43,725 bases of DNA from an uncultured Bacteroidales bacterium. GTDB taxonomy: Bacteria > Bacteroidota > Bacteroidia > Bacteroidales > P3. The stretch spans positions 1 through 43,725 of the forward strand of contig CAJOIV010000011.1 of assembly GCA_905234665.1 (NCBI GenBank). The letters are read 5' to 3'. Position 1 is the stretch's first letter. Each line of letters starts with the position of its first letter. Positions 1-8,976 of this stretch are shown one piece after another. Under the pieces are notes generated by a model, which saw only the letters and a list, made by a program, of their open reading frames with translations, ran no database searches and had not been told where the DNA came from. The position numbers and the translations under genes are program-made.

Positions 1-1
1 G

Positions 2-136
2 CCCCTCCACCTCGTCGGCGGCCTGACAACCCCCTTCGCCCCCGACCTCCATACCGCCGCCCGCCGCGCCGGCCTCACCCTCGCCACCCTCACCCCCGAC
101 CCCCTGCCCGCCCTGGCACAATACCATACCTTATAA
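2..136 (+). CDS. C-terminal end of a BadF/BadG-type sugar kinase-like protein (partial)
   Basis: Only the last 44 codons are in the window; the frame is open from base 2 to the TAA at 134-136. The visible tail reads LHLVGGL, then PF, and ends DPLPALAQYHTL. This spacing resembles the end of BadF/BadG/BcrA/BcrD-type ATPases related to N-acetylglucosamine kinase, whose last segment has a VGSVA-F motif and a closing SP-DGL-YH motif. The match is short, so the family call is tentative. The Ala/Pro/Leu-rich composition fits the GC-rich host. About 80 bases separate it from the next gene. Confidence 0.4.
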   Translation, partial: PLHLVGGLTTPFAPDLHTAARRAGLTLATLTPDPLPALAQYHTL

Positions 137-215
137 AAAAAACGCGCGGGGACATACTATACTGCGCAAAACGCCGTTATCTGTACTCATAATAACAATA
201 ATCACACACAAAACA

Positions 216-770
216 ATGGATCTTTCGAACATTTTAGCCGTCGCCGGCAAGCCCGACCTGAACGAACTTATCTCCCGCACCAAAAGCGGTGCCATCGTCA
301 AGAACCTCGTGAACGGACAGAAATTCCCAGTCTTCTCGACCAGCAATATCAGCCCCCTGAGCGAGATACGCATGTTCACCACCTCTGGTGAGAAACCCCT
401 CGAAGAGGTGATGGGGAACATCTACAAGGTGCTGGAAGCCAAACCTACGGACTTCGACCCCAAGAAGGTCGAGAGCAAGGTGCTGTTTGACCTGATGGGC
501 AAGGTGCTGCCCGACTACGACACGGAGCGTGTGCACGCTTCCGATGCCAAGAAGCTCTTCTCGTGGTACAACGTCCTGCTGGGTGCCGGCAAGCTGGAGC
601 CCACCGCCGACGAGAAGACCGAGGAGCACCACGAGGTTGAAGCCGTCGCCGCTCCCGCCCCCGAGAAACCCAAGCGCAAAGCCCCCGCACCCAAGAACAC
701 AGCCCCAAAGAGCACGACGCAGGCCAAGTCGGCCCCCAAGCGCACCACCACCGCCAAGAAAGCGATTTAG
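216..770 (+). CDS. DUF5606 domain protein with Ala/Lys/Pro-rich tail
   Basis: A 184-residue protein. Residues 1 to about 130 look like the DUF5606 domain, a Bacteroidota-specific family of unknown function: it begins MDLSNILAVAGKPDLNEL, then a VNGQKFPVF strand and a conserved LSEIRMFT segment. From about residue 140 the chain becomes a low-complexity tail rich in Ala, Lys, Pro and Thr (KPKRKAPAPK, PKRTTTAKKAI), like the basic tails of histone-like proteins; nucleic-acid binding by this tail is an inference. It is followed after 14 bases by a lipoprotein gene and then metG, so the three are probably co-transcribed. The function is not known. Confidence 0.8.
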   Translation: MDLSNILAVAGKPDLNELISRTKSGAIVKNLVNGQKFPVFSTSNISPLSEIRMFTTSGEKPLEEVMGNIYKVLEAKPTDFDPKKVESKVLFDLMGKVLPDYDTERVHASDAKKLFSWYNVLLGAGKLEPTADEKTEEHHEVEAVAAPAPEKPKRKAPAPKNTAPKSTTQAKSAPKRTTTAKKAI

Positions 771-784
771 AAAACCATAGCATC

Positions 785-1819
785 ATGAAGAAGACATTCA
801 TTGCATTCCTGTCCGTGGCTTTTGCCCTGGGCTTTGTCTCCTGCCAGAAGGAACAAACGGTTGTCGTCCCCATCGATGGTGACACGACTCCTGCCGTCCC
901 CACCGAGCCTACCTATCAGGAAGGTGTCTATGCCCCCCTCTTGAAGATAGCCTCGATAGAGAGGGACGACGACGAGACCGTCGAGACCTGGAACTGGAGC
1001 GGCGAGCAGCTGACCTCGGTGACGAGTAACAGCGGCACCTCCCGCCAGTTCACCTACAGCAATGGGCGCCTCTCCCAGGTTACAGGCTCAATGACCAACC
1101 TCTTCGGTGTCATCCCCGGCATCGCGGGCAATGTGTCGTTCACCTACAACGGCACCCTCTTCAAGAACTGCACCGTCACTTCGGACGGCACAGACGTTGT
1201 GCTCGCCACCTTCGGTCATGCCGACAACCGCGTCAGCAGCATCGACATAGCCCTCGATGCAGAGTATATCTCTGAGATGCTGAACGACATGATTACGGGC
1301 GGCATGGGCAAGTCTATCGACCCCAAGCAGATCACCCTCAGCGAGGCCGACAACAGCATCCATGCCGATCTTACCTGGACAGACAAGAATGTCACCGCCA
1401 TGACCATGTCCGGCTCCATCCCCTTCGACCTCACCAAGGAGACGTTCCAGGCATTAAGACCCTATCTGCCCATCGACTCGTCGATGCTACGTATGATTGA
1501 CTTCTACTTCATGGTGGCCAACTCCATCCCCATGCAGATAGACATTGTCGACACCCTCACCTACACCTACGACAACAAAATCAACCCCTTCTACTGCTAT
1601 ATGGGCGAGGTGACGCCGTCCAACCTGTCGCTCAACAACGTCCTCTCTTCGTCGAACTATGGCACGATCGCCATCAGCGTGTCCCTCGGCTCGAGCACGA
1701 CGCCGGTGTACACCCAGCCGATTGACCAGAGAAGTGTCTATTTCTACCAGTACAACGACCGCAACTATCCCATCCTGGTGGAGGGCTCCGACAACTATAC
1801 CATCACATACAAACAATAA
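785..1819 (+). CDS. Uncharacterised outer-membrane-type lipoprotein
   Basis: A 344-residue protein with a clear lipoprotein signal: MKKTFIAFLSVAFALGF followed by the lipobox VSC, so the mature protein should start at Cys20 and be lipid-anchored. Next comes a Thr/Pro-rich spacer and then a chain rich in short beta-strand and turn motifs (YSNGRLSQV, YNGTLFKN, YDNKINPFY) resembling Bacteroidales lipoproteins of the DUF4595 type, though I cannot confirm that family. It lies 14 bases after the DUF5606 gene and ends 3 bases before metG, so it is probably in one transcript with both. No catalytic motif was seen. Confidence 0.75.
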   Translation: MKKTFIAFLSVAFALGFVSCQKEQTVVVPIDGDTTPAVPTEPTYQEGVYAPLLKIASIERDDDETVETWNWSGEQLTSVTSNSGTSRQFTYSNGRLSQVTGSMTNLFGVIPGIAGNVSFTYNGTLFKNCTVTSDGTDVVLATFGHADNRVSSIDIALDAEYISEMLNDMITGGMGKSIDPKQITLSEADNSIHADLTWTDKNVTAMTMSGSIPFDLTKETFQALRPYLPIDSSMLRMIDFYFMVANSIPMQIDIVDTLTYTYDNKINPFYCYMGEVTPSNLSLNNVLSSSNYGTIAISVSLGSSTTPVYTQPIDQRSVYFYQYNDRNYPILVEGSDNYTITYKQ

Positions 1820-1822
1820 TCT

Positions 1823-3883
1823 ATGACATATACTGACAAAGACAACCGTTTCAAACGCTATACCATCACGTCGGCACTGCCCTATGCCAACGGCCCCGTG
1901 CATATCGGCCACTTGGCAGGTGTCTACGTCCCCGCCGACATTTATGCCCGCTATCTCCGCGCCCAGGGCGAGAAGGTGCTCTTCATCGGCGGCAGCGACG
2001 AGCACGGCGTGCCCATCACCATCAAGGCCCGCAAGGAGGGTGTCACCCCTCAGGACATCGTCGACCGCTACCATAAGATTATCAAGGACTCCTTCGCCGA
2101 GCTGGGAATCTCGTTCGACATCTATTCCCGCACCTCCTGCAAGGAGCACCACGAGACCGCCGCGGCCTACTTCAAGAAGCTCTATGACGAGGGCAAGTTC
2201 ATAGAGAAGACCTCTATGCAGTACTACGACGAGGAGGCCCACCAGTTCCTCGCCGACCGCTACATCACAGGCACCTGCCCCCACTGCGGCAACGAGCACG
2301 CCTACGGCGACCAGTGCGAGGCCTGCGGCACCAGCCTCAACGCCACCGACCTCATCAACCCCAAGAGCGCCCTCAGCGGCAATCCGCCCGTCATGAAGGA
2401 GACCAAGCACTGGTACCTCCCCCTCGACAAAGACGAGCCCTGGCTGCGCCAGTGGATTCTCGAGGAGCACAAGGGCGACTGGAAGGTGAACGTCTACGGC
2501 CAGTGCAAGTCGTGGATTGACGCCGGCCTCCAGCCCCGTGCCGTCACGCGCGACCTCGACTGGGGCGTGAAGGTTCCCCTCGCCGAGGCCGACGGCAAAG
2601 TGCTCTATGTCTGGTTCGACGCTCCCATCGGCTATATCTCCTTCACCAAGCAGCTGAAGGGCGACGACTGGGAGAAGTGGTGGAAGCAGGACGACACCAA
2701 GCTGGTGCACTTCATCGGCAAGGACAATATCGTCTTCCATTGCATTATCTTCCCCTCCATGCTCAAGGCCGAGGGCAGTTATATCCTCCCGCAGAATGTC
2801 CCCGCCAATGAGTTTCTCAACCTCGAGGGCGACAAGATAAGCACTTCGCGCAACTGGGCCGTCTGGCTGCATGAGTACCTCAAGGACTTCCCCGGCAAGC
2901 AGGACGTGCTGCGCTACACCCTCTGCAGCAATGCCCCCGAGACCAAGGACAACGACTTCACCTGGAAGGATTTCCAGCTCAAGAACAACTCCGAACTCGT
3001 CGCCATCCTCGGCAATTTCGTCAACCGCACCCTCGTGCTGACGCACAAGTTCTACGGCGGCAAGGTGCCCGCCTGCGGGCCTCTCGCCGAGGTCGAGCAG
3101 GAGCTCGTCAAGGAGATGGCCACATTCCCCGAGCGCGTGGGCCGCAGCATCGAGCTCTACCGCTTCCGCGAGGCCCTCAGCGAGATGATGAACCTCGCCC
3201 GCCTCGGCAACAAGTACCTTACCGACACCGAGCCCTGGAAGCTCGTCAAGACCGACCCCGAGCGCACCGCCACGGTGATGAACCTCTCGCTGCAGATATG
3301 CGCCAACCTGGCCATCCTCTGCGCCCCCTTCCTGCCCTTCACCGCCGATAAGCTGCACGCCATGCTCAACCTTCCCGCCAAGGGCTGGCAGGACGCAGGC
3401 CGTGCAGACATCCTCATGGAGGGTCACACCATCGGCACCCCCGAGCTGCTCTTCGAGCAGATTCCTGACGAGGCCATCCAGGCCCAGGTCGACCGTCTCC
3501 AGGCCACCAAGGAGCAGAACGCCCTCAACGCATGGCAGCCCGCTGAGGTGAAGCCCACGGTGGCTTTCGACGACTTCGGCAAGGTGGACATCCGCGTGGG
3601 TACCGTGCTGGAATGCTCCAAGGTCCCCAAGGCCGACAAGCTCCTCCAGTTCAAGATTGAGGATGGCATGGGCACCCGCACCATCGTCAGCGGCATCGCC
3701 AAGTACTACCCCGACCCGCAGGCCCTCGTGGGCATGCAGGTCTGCTTCATCGCCAACTTCGCCCCCCGCAAGCTGAAGGGCGTCGATAGCCAGGGCATGA
3801 TCCTTAGCGCTGAAGACAAAGACGGCCGCCTCGTCCTCGTCACCCCCAGCCAACTGGTCACCCCCGGCTGCAACGTCGGCTAA
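1823..3883 (+). CDS. metG: Methionyl-tRNA synthetase with C-terminal tRNA-binding domain
   Basis: Charges tRNA-Met with methionine in the cytoplasm. The 686-residue length fits the long bacterial form. Visible landmarks are the class I HIGH motif at residues 27-30 (PVHIGHLAG), the [10 protein letters not shown] segment, a four-cysteine zinc knuckle at about 152-168 (CPHCG then CEACG), and the KMSKS-equivalent KISTS at about 338-342. After about residue 570 a C-terminal EMAP/Trbp111-type tRNA-binding domain follows ([14 protein letters not shown], then [15 protein letters not shown]). It begins 3 bases after the lipoprotein stop. The codon use is strongly GC-rich, unlike the two genes that follow. 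Confidence 0.97.
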   Translation: MTYTDKDNRFKRYTITSALPYANGPVHIGHLAGVYVPADIYARYLRAQGEKVLFIGGSDEHGVPITIKARKEGVTPQDIVDRYHKIIKDSFAELGISFDIYSRTSCKEHHETAAAYFKKLYDEGKFIEKTSMQYYDEEAHQFLADRYITGTCPHCGNEHAYGDQCEACGTSLNATDLINPKSALSGNPPVMKETKHWYLPLDKDEPWLRQWILEEHKGDWKVNVYGQCKSWIDAGLQPRAVTRDLDWGVKVPLAEADGKVLYVWFDAPIGYISFTKQLKGDDWEKWWKQDDTKLVHFIGKDNIVFHCIIFPSMLKAEGSYILPQNVPANEFLNLEGDKISTSRNWAVWLHEYLKDFPGKQDVLRYTLCSNAPETKDNDFTWKDFQLKNNSELVAILGNFVNRTLVLTHKFYGGKVPACGPLAEVEQELVKEMATFPERVGRSIELYRFREALSEMMNLARLGNKYLTDTEPWKLVKTDPERTATVMNLSLQICANLAILCAPFLPFTADKLHAMLNLPAKGWQDAGRADILMEGHTIGTPELLFEQIPDEAIQAQVDRLQATKEQNALNAWQPAEVKPTVAFDDFGKVDIRVGTVLECSKVPKADKLLQFKIEDGMGTRTIVSGIAKYYPDPQALVGMQVCFIANFAPRKLKGVDSQGMILSAEDKDGRLVLVTPSQLVTPGCNVG

Positions 3884-3898
3884 TGATACTACGCCCCT

Positions 3899-4753
3899 AT
3901 GCAGGTCATCCGTTTTGATACTCTAAGAAAAGGCACTTGGCTTGGCATTGTATGCGACACTTTTTCTAAACGCAGACAATTTGCAGAGTGCCAGATAAGC
4001 ATCAGTGACAGTATCAAGAAGGAGAAAATTATGCCTGTCCACCTTGTCACGCTTGCGTATCTGATAGATGCCTTGAAGAAGGAAGGTGCAAGGGTGTATA
4101 TCGACAAGAATACCATTGGCTCTTTCATCTACGATGATTTGCACTTCAAGGATTATTTCTCTGAGGACTCACCAACATTCACTACTGCCTTGGACGAGCG
4201 GATTTTGGGATTATGGCGTGTGAATGAATCTGAGAAAGACGTTCACCCCAAAAGGGTGCAAGATTATCTCAAGAGGGTATTCTTTCACAACAAGGACCTC
4301 AGTGCTGTTGGCGGGAGCGTAACAGAGGCATATTACAACATTTTTGACCATTCGGGTTCGACCAACAATGCCTGGTCAATGATGAAGTACGATGAGTCGA
4401 ATGAAAGATTATCGGTGGCTGTGTGCGATTGCGGTATCGGCATTCCTGAATCTATACGTCAGTTCATACCTAATTTGACCGACAGTGACGCGCTCTTGCA
4501 AGCCCTAGAATACAAGTTCACGACACAGAGCAAGTCATACAATGGAGGTATGGGACTGGGCAATATTAAGGATGCCTGCACGGCTGATGATTACTTGAGG
4601 ATATTCAGTGGGTGGGGGATTTTACTTGCAAACCGCGACAAAATAAAAGTAGTACAAACTCCTTTTTATTTCCAAGGGACATTGTTGCACTACGACCTGT
4701 CTTTAAGTCATTTTGAGGAAGAAGAAGTACTCGAAGGATTTGATTTTTTATAG
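3899..4753 (+). CDS. GHKL-type ATPase, paired with a STAS-like protein
   Basis: A 284-residue protein with an HSP90/histidine-kinase-like (GHKL) ATP-binding fold. The N box is EAYYNIFDHS (about 143-152), the G1 box is CDCGIGIP (Asp at about 177) and the G2 box is GGMGLGN (about 216-222). There is no membrane segment, no phospho-acceptor His domain and no receiver domain, so it is not a standard sensor kinase. The upstream part (MPVHLVTLAYLIDALKK) resembles the N-terminal helical part of ATPases that occur beside DUF4325 proteins, and that is exactly its neighbour 13 bases downstream. By analogy with anti-sigma-factor kinases and STAS antagonists, the pair could be a switch; this is inference. 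The DNA is clearly A+T-richer than metG or dxr, suggesting acquisition by transfer. Confidence 0.75.
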   Translation: MQVIRFDTLRKGTWLGIVCDTFSKRRQFAECQISISDSIKKEKIMPVHLVTLAYLIDALKKEGARVYIDKNTIGSFIYDDLHFKDYFSEDSPTFTTALDERILGLWRVNESEKDVHPKRVQDYLKRVFFHNKDLSAVGGSVTEAYYNIFDHSGSTNNAWSMMKYDESNERLSVAVCDCGIGIPESIRQFIPNLTDSDALLQALEYKFTTQSKSYNGGMGLGNIKDACTADDYLRIFSGWGILLANRDKIKVVQTPFYFQGTLLHYDLSLSHFEEEEVLEGFDFL

Positions 4754-4766
4754 AAGAAACAACACC

Positions 4767-5045
4767 ATGTGCAAGATTATAATAAAGGACATACTCAAAG
4801 ACAATGACTATCCCCAAGCAGGAGGGTATGTATTTGACGTAATGGAGAAGTGCATCCCCAATGGGGAGACGGTAACCCTGAATATGGAGGGTGTCGAGGT
4901 GCTGCCATCCATGTTCCTTAACGCCTCGATAGGCCGATATGTCGAAAAATACGGTATTGCCTCTTTGAAGGGGAGACTTTCTTTTGAGAAGATACTCTCC
5001 TCCCTACTAACAAGGATTAAAGATTACCTCAACAGGATTGCCTGA
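4767..5045 (+). CDS. STAS-like protein (DUF4325 type)
   Basis: A 92-residue protein beginning MCKIIIKDILKDNDYPQ. The pattern of a short strand, a helix, then a VTLNMEGVEVLPSMFLNASIG core matches STAS-like DUF4325 proteins, in which the strand carries a D/E-GV--(L/I)-(S/P)-S-F motif and a following helix. I chose ATG 4767 rather than the earlier in-frame ATG 4713 because 4713 lies inside the ATPase gene, while 4767 comes just after its stop, preceded by an AGAAGA-like ribosome site. The last 17 bases overlap the 3' end of dxr on the other strand. It probably acts with the ATPase upstream; the target is unknown. Confidence 0.7.
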   Translation: MCKIIIKDILKDNDYPQAGGYVFDVMEKCIPNGETVTLNMEGVEVLPSMFLNASIGRYVEKYGIASLKGRLSFEKILSSLLTRIKDYLNRIA

Positions 5046-6192
5046 CTTCGGCGTCCGTCCCGAACAGGTCGTCGAGGGTGGGGGAGGAGATGAACGCAGC
5101 CCGCTGCATCTGCTGTTCTACGTAGTCGGCAATGCCCAAAAAACTTATCTTTCCCTCGATGAACATTTGCACTGCCACCTCGTTGGCGGCGTTCATCACG
5201 CACGGCATATTGCCCCCGCGGCGGATGGCCTCGTAAGCCAGCGCCAGACAGCGGAAGGTCTCCATGTCGGGCTTCTCGAAGGTGAGGCTCGGATACTGCG
5301 CGAAGTCCAGCCGCGGCAGGTGGCTCTCGATGCGCTCGGGGAAGCTGAAGGCATACTGGATGGGAGTCTCCATGGTCGGGACTCCCAGCTGGGCCTTGAT
5401 GCTGCCGTCGATGTACTGCACCATGGAATGCACCACCGACTGCGGATGCACCAGCACCTCTATCCTCTCGGCGGGGACGTCGAAGAGCCAGCGAGCCTCG
5501 ATGACTTCCAACCCTTTGTTCATCAGGGTGGCGGAGTCGATGGTCACCTTGCGTCCCATGCTCCAGTTGGGGTGCTTCAGGGCCTGCTCGAGGGTCACAT
5601 CCTCCAGGTCGGCGCGTGTGCGGCCGCGGAAGGGGCCTCCCGACGCGGTCAGGAGTATCTTGTCCACCGAGGTGTGTCGGACTCCCTCTTCGTCCTCCCA
5701 AAGGGCGTTCTCGCCCACAAGGCTTTGGAAGATGGCCGAGTGCTCCGAGTCGACGGGCAGGATTGGCACATGGTGGCGCATGGCTGCCTCGGTGACGATG
5801 CTCCCCGCCACCACCATGGTCTCTTTGTTGGCCAGGGCGATGGGTTTGCCATGCTCGATGGCGCGCAGGGTGGGACGCAGTCCGGCGAAGCCCACGATGG
5901 AGGCCAGCACCATGTCGATGCTCTCCATCTCCATAAGGTCGGCGATGGACTCCATTCCGGCGAAGACTTTGATGTCGTGGGACCAGAGGGTCTCTTTCAC
6001 CCGCTCGTACTGGCTGTCGTCGGCGATGGCCACGGCGTTGGGCTCAAACTCCAAGGCCTGCTGGATGAGGAGGTCGGCGTTGCTGCCGGCGCACAAGACT
6101 TCGACGGCAAAGAGGTCACGATGCCGGCGGATGACGTTAAGGGCCTGTGTGCCGATGGAACCGGTGGAGCCGAGGATAGCGATTCTTTTCAT
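5029..6192 (-). CDS. dxr: 1-deoxy-D-xylulose 5-phosphate reductoisomerase
   Basis: Catalyses the first committed step of the MEP isoprenoid pathway: NADPH-dependent conversion of DXP to MEP. The 387-residue length is typical. The N-terminal nucleotide-binding loop is GSTGSIGTQAL (about 8-18). ANKETMVVAG, the metal and substrate region PVDSEHSAIFQ, the SGGPFRG loop and the LKHPNWSMGRKVTIDSATL segment are all diagnostic. It heads away from a small membrane-protein gene 9 bases upstream and converges with the STAS-like gene, overlapping it by 17 bases; its last residues (RQSC) lie in this overlap, so its C terminus may have been reshaped when the two-gene insert arrived. Confidence 0.97.
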   Translation of the reverse strand: MKRIAILGSTGSIGTQALNVIRRHRDLFAVEVLCAGSNADLLIQQALEFEPNAVAIADDSQYERVKETLWSHDIKVFAGMESIADLMEMESIDMVLASIVGFAGLRPTLRAIEHGKPIALANKETMVVAGSIVTEAAMRHHVPILPVDSEHSAIFQSLVGENALWEDEEGVRHTSVDKILLTASGGPFRGRTRADLEDVTLEQALKHPNWSMGRKVTIDSATLMNKGLEVIEARWLFDVPAERIEVLVHPQSVVHSMVQYIDGSIKAQLGVPTMETPIQYAFSFPERIESHLPRLDFAQYPSLTFEKPDMETFRCLALAYEAIRRGGNMPCVMNAANEVAVQMFIEGKISFLGIADYVEQQMQRAAFISSPTLDDLFGTDAEVRQSC

Positions 6193-6201
6193 GGTTGGGG
6201 G

Positions 6202-6711
6202 TCAGAGGCGCGGGCGGTTCTGTTCTATCTCGTGCCTCAGCTCGCGGTCGGCGCGGGAATGGGTATAGGTTATCTCCTCGTCGGCGGTGGTGTCCGCGGG
6301 GGTGATGTCGAAGGTGGAGAGGTCCTTGCCGTCGATGACGTCCTGTATGTTGGCAATCATCTTCTCCTGGGCGTCGACGAGGCGCTCCAGCGAGTCGATG
6401 GTCTGTGCATTGCGGTAGGTCTGTTCCACCATCTCGGGGTTCACATATCCGGGCACTATCTCGCGCAGGGGGGTGAAAATGACCAGCACGACGGTGATGG
6501 CCACGAGGACGATGACGCTCCCGCCCACCGCCACGAAGACGTTGGAGGCTGAGAGCTCCAGCGAGAAATGCTCTTTGAAGGTCTCTGTGTCGAGCACCAC
6601 GATACGGCGTTTGTGGCGCATCTTCTCGCGGAAGACCTGCCACTTGTTAAAAAGGCGCAGCCGCATGGCTGCGCCTTTTTCTTTCATTCTCGACCAGAGA
6701 GGCTCGTCCAT
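6202..6711 (-). CDS. Small single-pass membrane protein related to the N-terminal part of Bacteroidota M23 peptidases
   Basis: A 169-residue protein with one strong membrane segment at about residues 58-80, preceded by a basic stretch (MRHKRRIVVLDTETFKEHFS) and followed by TPLREIVPGYVN, then a probable coiled coil (about 95-130). This N-terminal layout is the same as in a class of Bacteroidota cell-wall M23-type membrane proteins, but the peptidase domain itself is absent, so I do not call it an enzyme. ATG 6711 overlaps the stop codon of the upstream foldase gene. Alternative starts are Met9, Met16 (6666) and Met31 (6621). A perfect terminator-like hairpin (6649-6680) lies inside the first 25 codons, which makes the true start uncertain. 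Confidence 0.65.
   Translation of the reverse strand: MDEPLWSRMKEKGAAMRLRLFNKWQVFREKMRHKRRIVVLDTETFKEHFSLELSASNVFVAVGGSVIVLVAITVVLVIFTPLREIVPGYVNPEMVEQTYRNAQTIDSLERLVDAQEKMIANIQDVIDGKDLSTFDITPADTTADEEITYTHSRADRELRHEIEQNRPRL
6649..6680 (-). terminator. Perfect terminator-like hairpin at the 5' end of the small membrane-protein gene
   Basis: Minus strand: 14-bp perfect stem AAAAAGGCGCAGCC / GGCTGCGCCTTTTT with the 4-base loop ATGC, so a GC-rich 9-bp stem ends in T5. It lies 31 bases after the foldase stop codon but inside the next open frame. It could end foldase transcripts (attenuation). Confidence 0.65.
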
Positions 6712-8828
6712 TAGAAGAACTTATTGCGTTGGTCGACAATCTTGGTGTTGTCCATCAGCACGACCAGCACGCCACCCACCTTCTGGCGGTAGCTCATCTG
6801 GTACTGGTTGCGGATCGACTCGGGATCGACGGTCTTGGGGTTGTCGGCCTTATTGTTCACCTTCACAAGGTACACGCCGTTGGAACCCTGGAGGGGACCC
6901 ACGATGTCGTTGCCCGTGGTGGCGACGATGGCGGCCTGCACTTTGGGCTCCATGCCGAACTGGGCGAGGTAGTAGTCGTTGAATGCAACGCTGTCGAGGG
7001 TGTCGACCGTGCTGCTCAGCTTGGTGGCGATAGTGGCCAGGTCGGAGCAACCGTTCTTGGCCTCGTTGGCGCGCTCCTTGAGGATTTCAGCCCTCTTCTC
7101 GATGCGCACCATGTTCTCCATCTCGGGACGTGCCTGCTCGAGGGTCTTGTAACCCACCTTGTAGACATCCTTCAGGGCGGCGACGATGTAGTGGTCGTCG
7201 GCCTCGAAAATCTGGTCGGCCACAGCGCCGATTTCGGTCTTCTCGTTGAAGGCCCACTGGACGATGCTGCGGGCGTTGCTGATGCGGCTCAGGTTCTGCG
7301 ACATGGCGTAGACCAGGGTGTTGCGCACCTGCAGGTTCTCGGCCTGAGCGGCACTGGTCATGGCACTGAGGGTGCGGTTGTTGCCGGCGAAGCGGTTGGC
7401 CTCGTTATAGATGTTGCGTGTGGTGGCCTCCGAGGCGACGATGGCGCGGGCGATGGTGGCCACGCGGTATTTGCGGTGCGGTGCGGTCTTGCCGGTCACC
7501 TTCACCACGAAATAGCCAATCTCGCTGGGGTGCTGCATCACGAAGATGCCGCCCTCGGGGGTGTTAATCATCTTCTCGTTGAGGAAGCCGAAGTTGCCGT
7601 CGAGCTGCCATTCCATGTCGCCTTTGTTGTTGGCCTTCTGAGGGTCGTCGGAGAACTGGTTCACAGCCTCTTCAAAGCTCATGGCGCCACTGGCCACGAG
7701 ATTCTTGACGCTGTCGGCCAACTGCTTGGCCTGCTCGTCGCCGCGGGTGATGGTGCCGCCTACGCGCTCGTTGAAGATGTAGATGGTGCTGGCGCGCATG
7801 CTGTCGGGACGGTTCTCAATCTTGAGGACCTTGGCCATCTGCCACTCGTTGCCCACCATGCGGGGGCTGATGAAGCTGCCTTCGGCGGCGCTGCGGATGG
7901 CGGAATCCATCGGCGTGGTGAACTCCTCGGCGCGGCGGAAAGTGGAGTCATAGCTGCGGTCCGACTCGGCATTCACGAAGAACACCAGCTCGTCGGGGTT
8001 CTGCTCTTGAAACTCACCCCACACCTTCTCCACGTCGGCCTGGATGTCGGCCAGGTCCTTCTGGGTCGGAACGATGGGGTAGAGGATATACTCGATTTCG
8101 CGCTGCTCCTCGCGGACGCGGTACTCGTTCTTGTGAGCCTGGTAGTATTTCTCGTAGTCGGCGTCGGTCAGTGCCACTTCCTCTTCTGCCACAGTCTGGT
8201 AGGGCAGGCTGACGGTATTGGCATTGGTCACGGTGCTGCTCATCTTGGCTATCTGGTTGGCGATGGCTTTGGGCATGTAGAAGCCGCCGGCGATGAGCGA
8301 GGAGTATTTCTGCTGGCAGCGGCTCTTCTTCACGGCCTTCTCCAGCTGTGCCCACTGCAGGCGCTCGGCGGTGTCGAGGGTCTCGATGTTGCTGATATAG
8401 TACTCGACGGTGCGGATGTCATACTCGCCGGTCTGCGGGTTGGTGAAGTACTGGCGCAGTTCGGGGTGGATGAAGGTGCCCTTGTACATGTCGTTCACCT
8501 CGGCGGGGCTCACGGTGAGGCCCAGCTTGGCGAACTCGGCGTCCGTCAGGGTCTCGCCCACCAGCTGCTGCCACACGCCCTCACGGATTCTGGCTTGCAT
8601 CTCTGCGGGCACCTGGGCCACGTTGTACTGGCGCTGGTAGTTCTGCTCCTGCTCTTCCACCATGTCGTTGAAGCGCTGGTAGGTGATGGTGGTGCTGCCA
8701 ATACGTCCGAGGTCTTGCATCTTGTTGTTGTTCTTGTTCAGGTCACCGATGATAAAGGCAACGATAGCCAAGCCCACGATGGCCACGGCTATCCACGAGT
8801 GTTTTCTAATGGTTCCTATAGCTCCCAT
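6711..8828 (-). CDS. PpiD/SurA-type periplasmic peptidyl-prolyl isomerase
   Basis: A 705-residue membrane-anchored foldase. A short cytoplasmic N terminus (MGAIGTIRKHSW) precedes one membrane helix (about 12-30), then a SurA-type N-terminal helical domain with the motif IGSTTITYQRFNDMVEEQEQN. A parvulin-like domain lies around residues 340-460 (ADSVKNLVASGAMSFEEAVN, NNKGDMEW, GYFVVKVTGK). It should help fold outer-membrane and secreted proteins on the outer face of the inner membrane. It is the first gene of a run ending in dxr. A -7-like box TACCTTTG is found 55 bases upstream of the start. Confidence 0.88.
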   Translation of the reverse strand: MGAIGTIRKHSWIAVAIVGLAIVAFIIGDLNKNNNKMQDLGRIGSTTITYQRFNDMVEEQEQNYQRQYNVAQVPAEMQARIREGVWQQLVGETLTDAEFAKLGLTVSPAEVNDMYKGTFIHPELRQYFTNPQTGEYDIRTVEYYISNIETLDTAERLQWAQLEKAVKKSRCQQKYSSLIAGGFYMPKAIANQIAKMSSTVTNANTVSLPYQTVAEEEVALTDADYEKYYQAHKNEYRVREEQREIEYILYPIVPTQKDLADIQADVEKVWGEFQEQNPDELVFFVNAESDRSYDSTFRRAEEFTTPMDSAIRSAAEGSFISPRMVGNEWQMAKVLKIENRPDSMRASTIYIFNERVGGTITRGDEQAKQLADSVKNLVASGAMSFEEAVNQFSDDPQKANNKGDMEWQLDGNFGFLNEKMINTPEGGIFVMQHPSEIGYFVVKVTGKTAPHRKYRVATIARAIVASEATTRNIYNEANRFAGNNRTLSAMTSAAQAENLQVRNTLVYAMSQNLSRISNARSIVQWAFNEKTEIGAVADQIFEADDHYIVAALKDVYKVGYKTLEQARPEMENMVRIEKRAEILKERANEAKNGCSDLATIATKLSSTVDTLDSVAFNDYYLAQFGMEPKVQAAIVATTGNDIVGPLQGSNGVYLVKVNNKADNPKTVDPESIRNQYQMSYRQKVGGVLVVLMDNTKIVDQRNKFF

Positions 8829-8882
8829 AATTTGTTATTTATTGTTTATTATTTCCTTGTTTTATTGCTCTGAATTAGCGTG

Positions 8883-8890
8883 CAAAGGTA
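8883..8890 (-). promoter_or_regulatory. -7 box of a Bacteroidota promoter for the foldase gene
   Basis: Read on the minus strand the site is TACCTTTG, which fits TAnnTTTG, and is followed downstream by CAC. No good TTTG -33 box stands at 19-20 nt, so this is weaker than the other promoters in the window. The leader to ATG 8828 would be about 45 bases and A+T rich. Confidence 0.45.
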
Positions 8891-8976
8891 CAAAGAAATT
8901 TCCGAATAGGGGACTTTTTTTCTCTAAAAAGAGCATCCCAGCACGTCATCTCTCTGTCGACCAGTGGCTTATTTTT

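Noticed and set aside
1487..3853. 788-codon open frame antisense to metG
   Set aside because: Typical shadow of a GC-rich gene: Gly/Val/His/Leu-rich translation with no domain, while metG on the other strand has all motifs.
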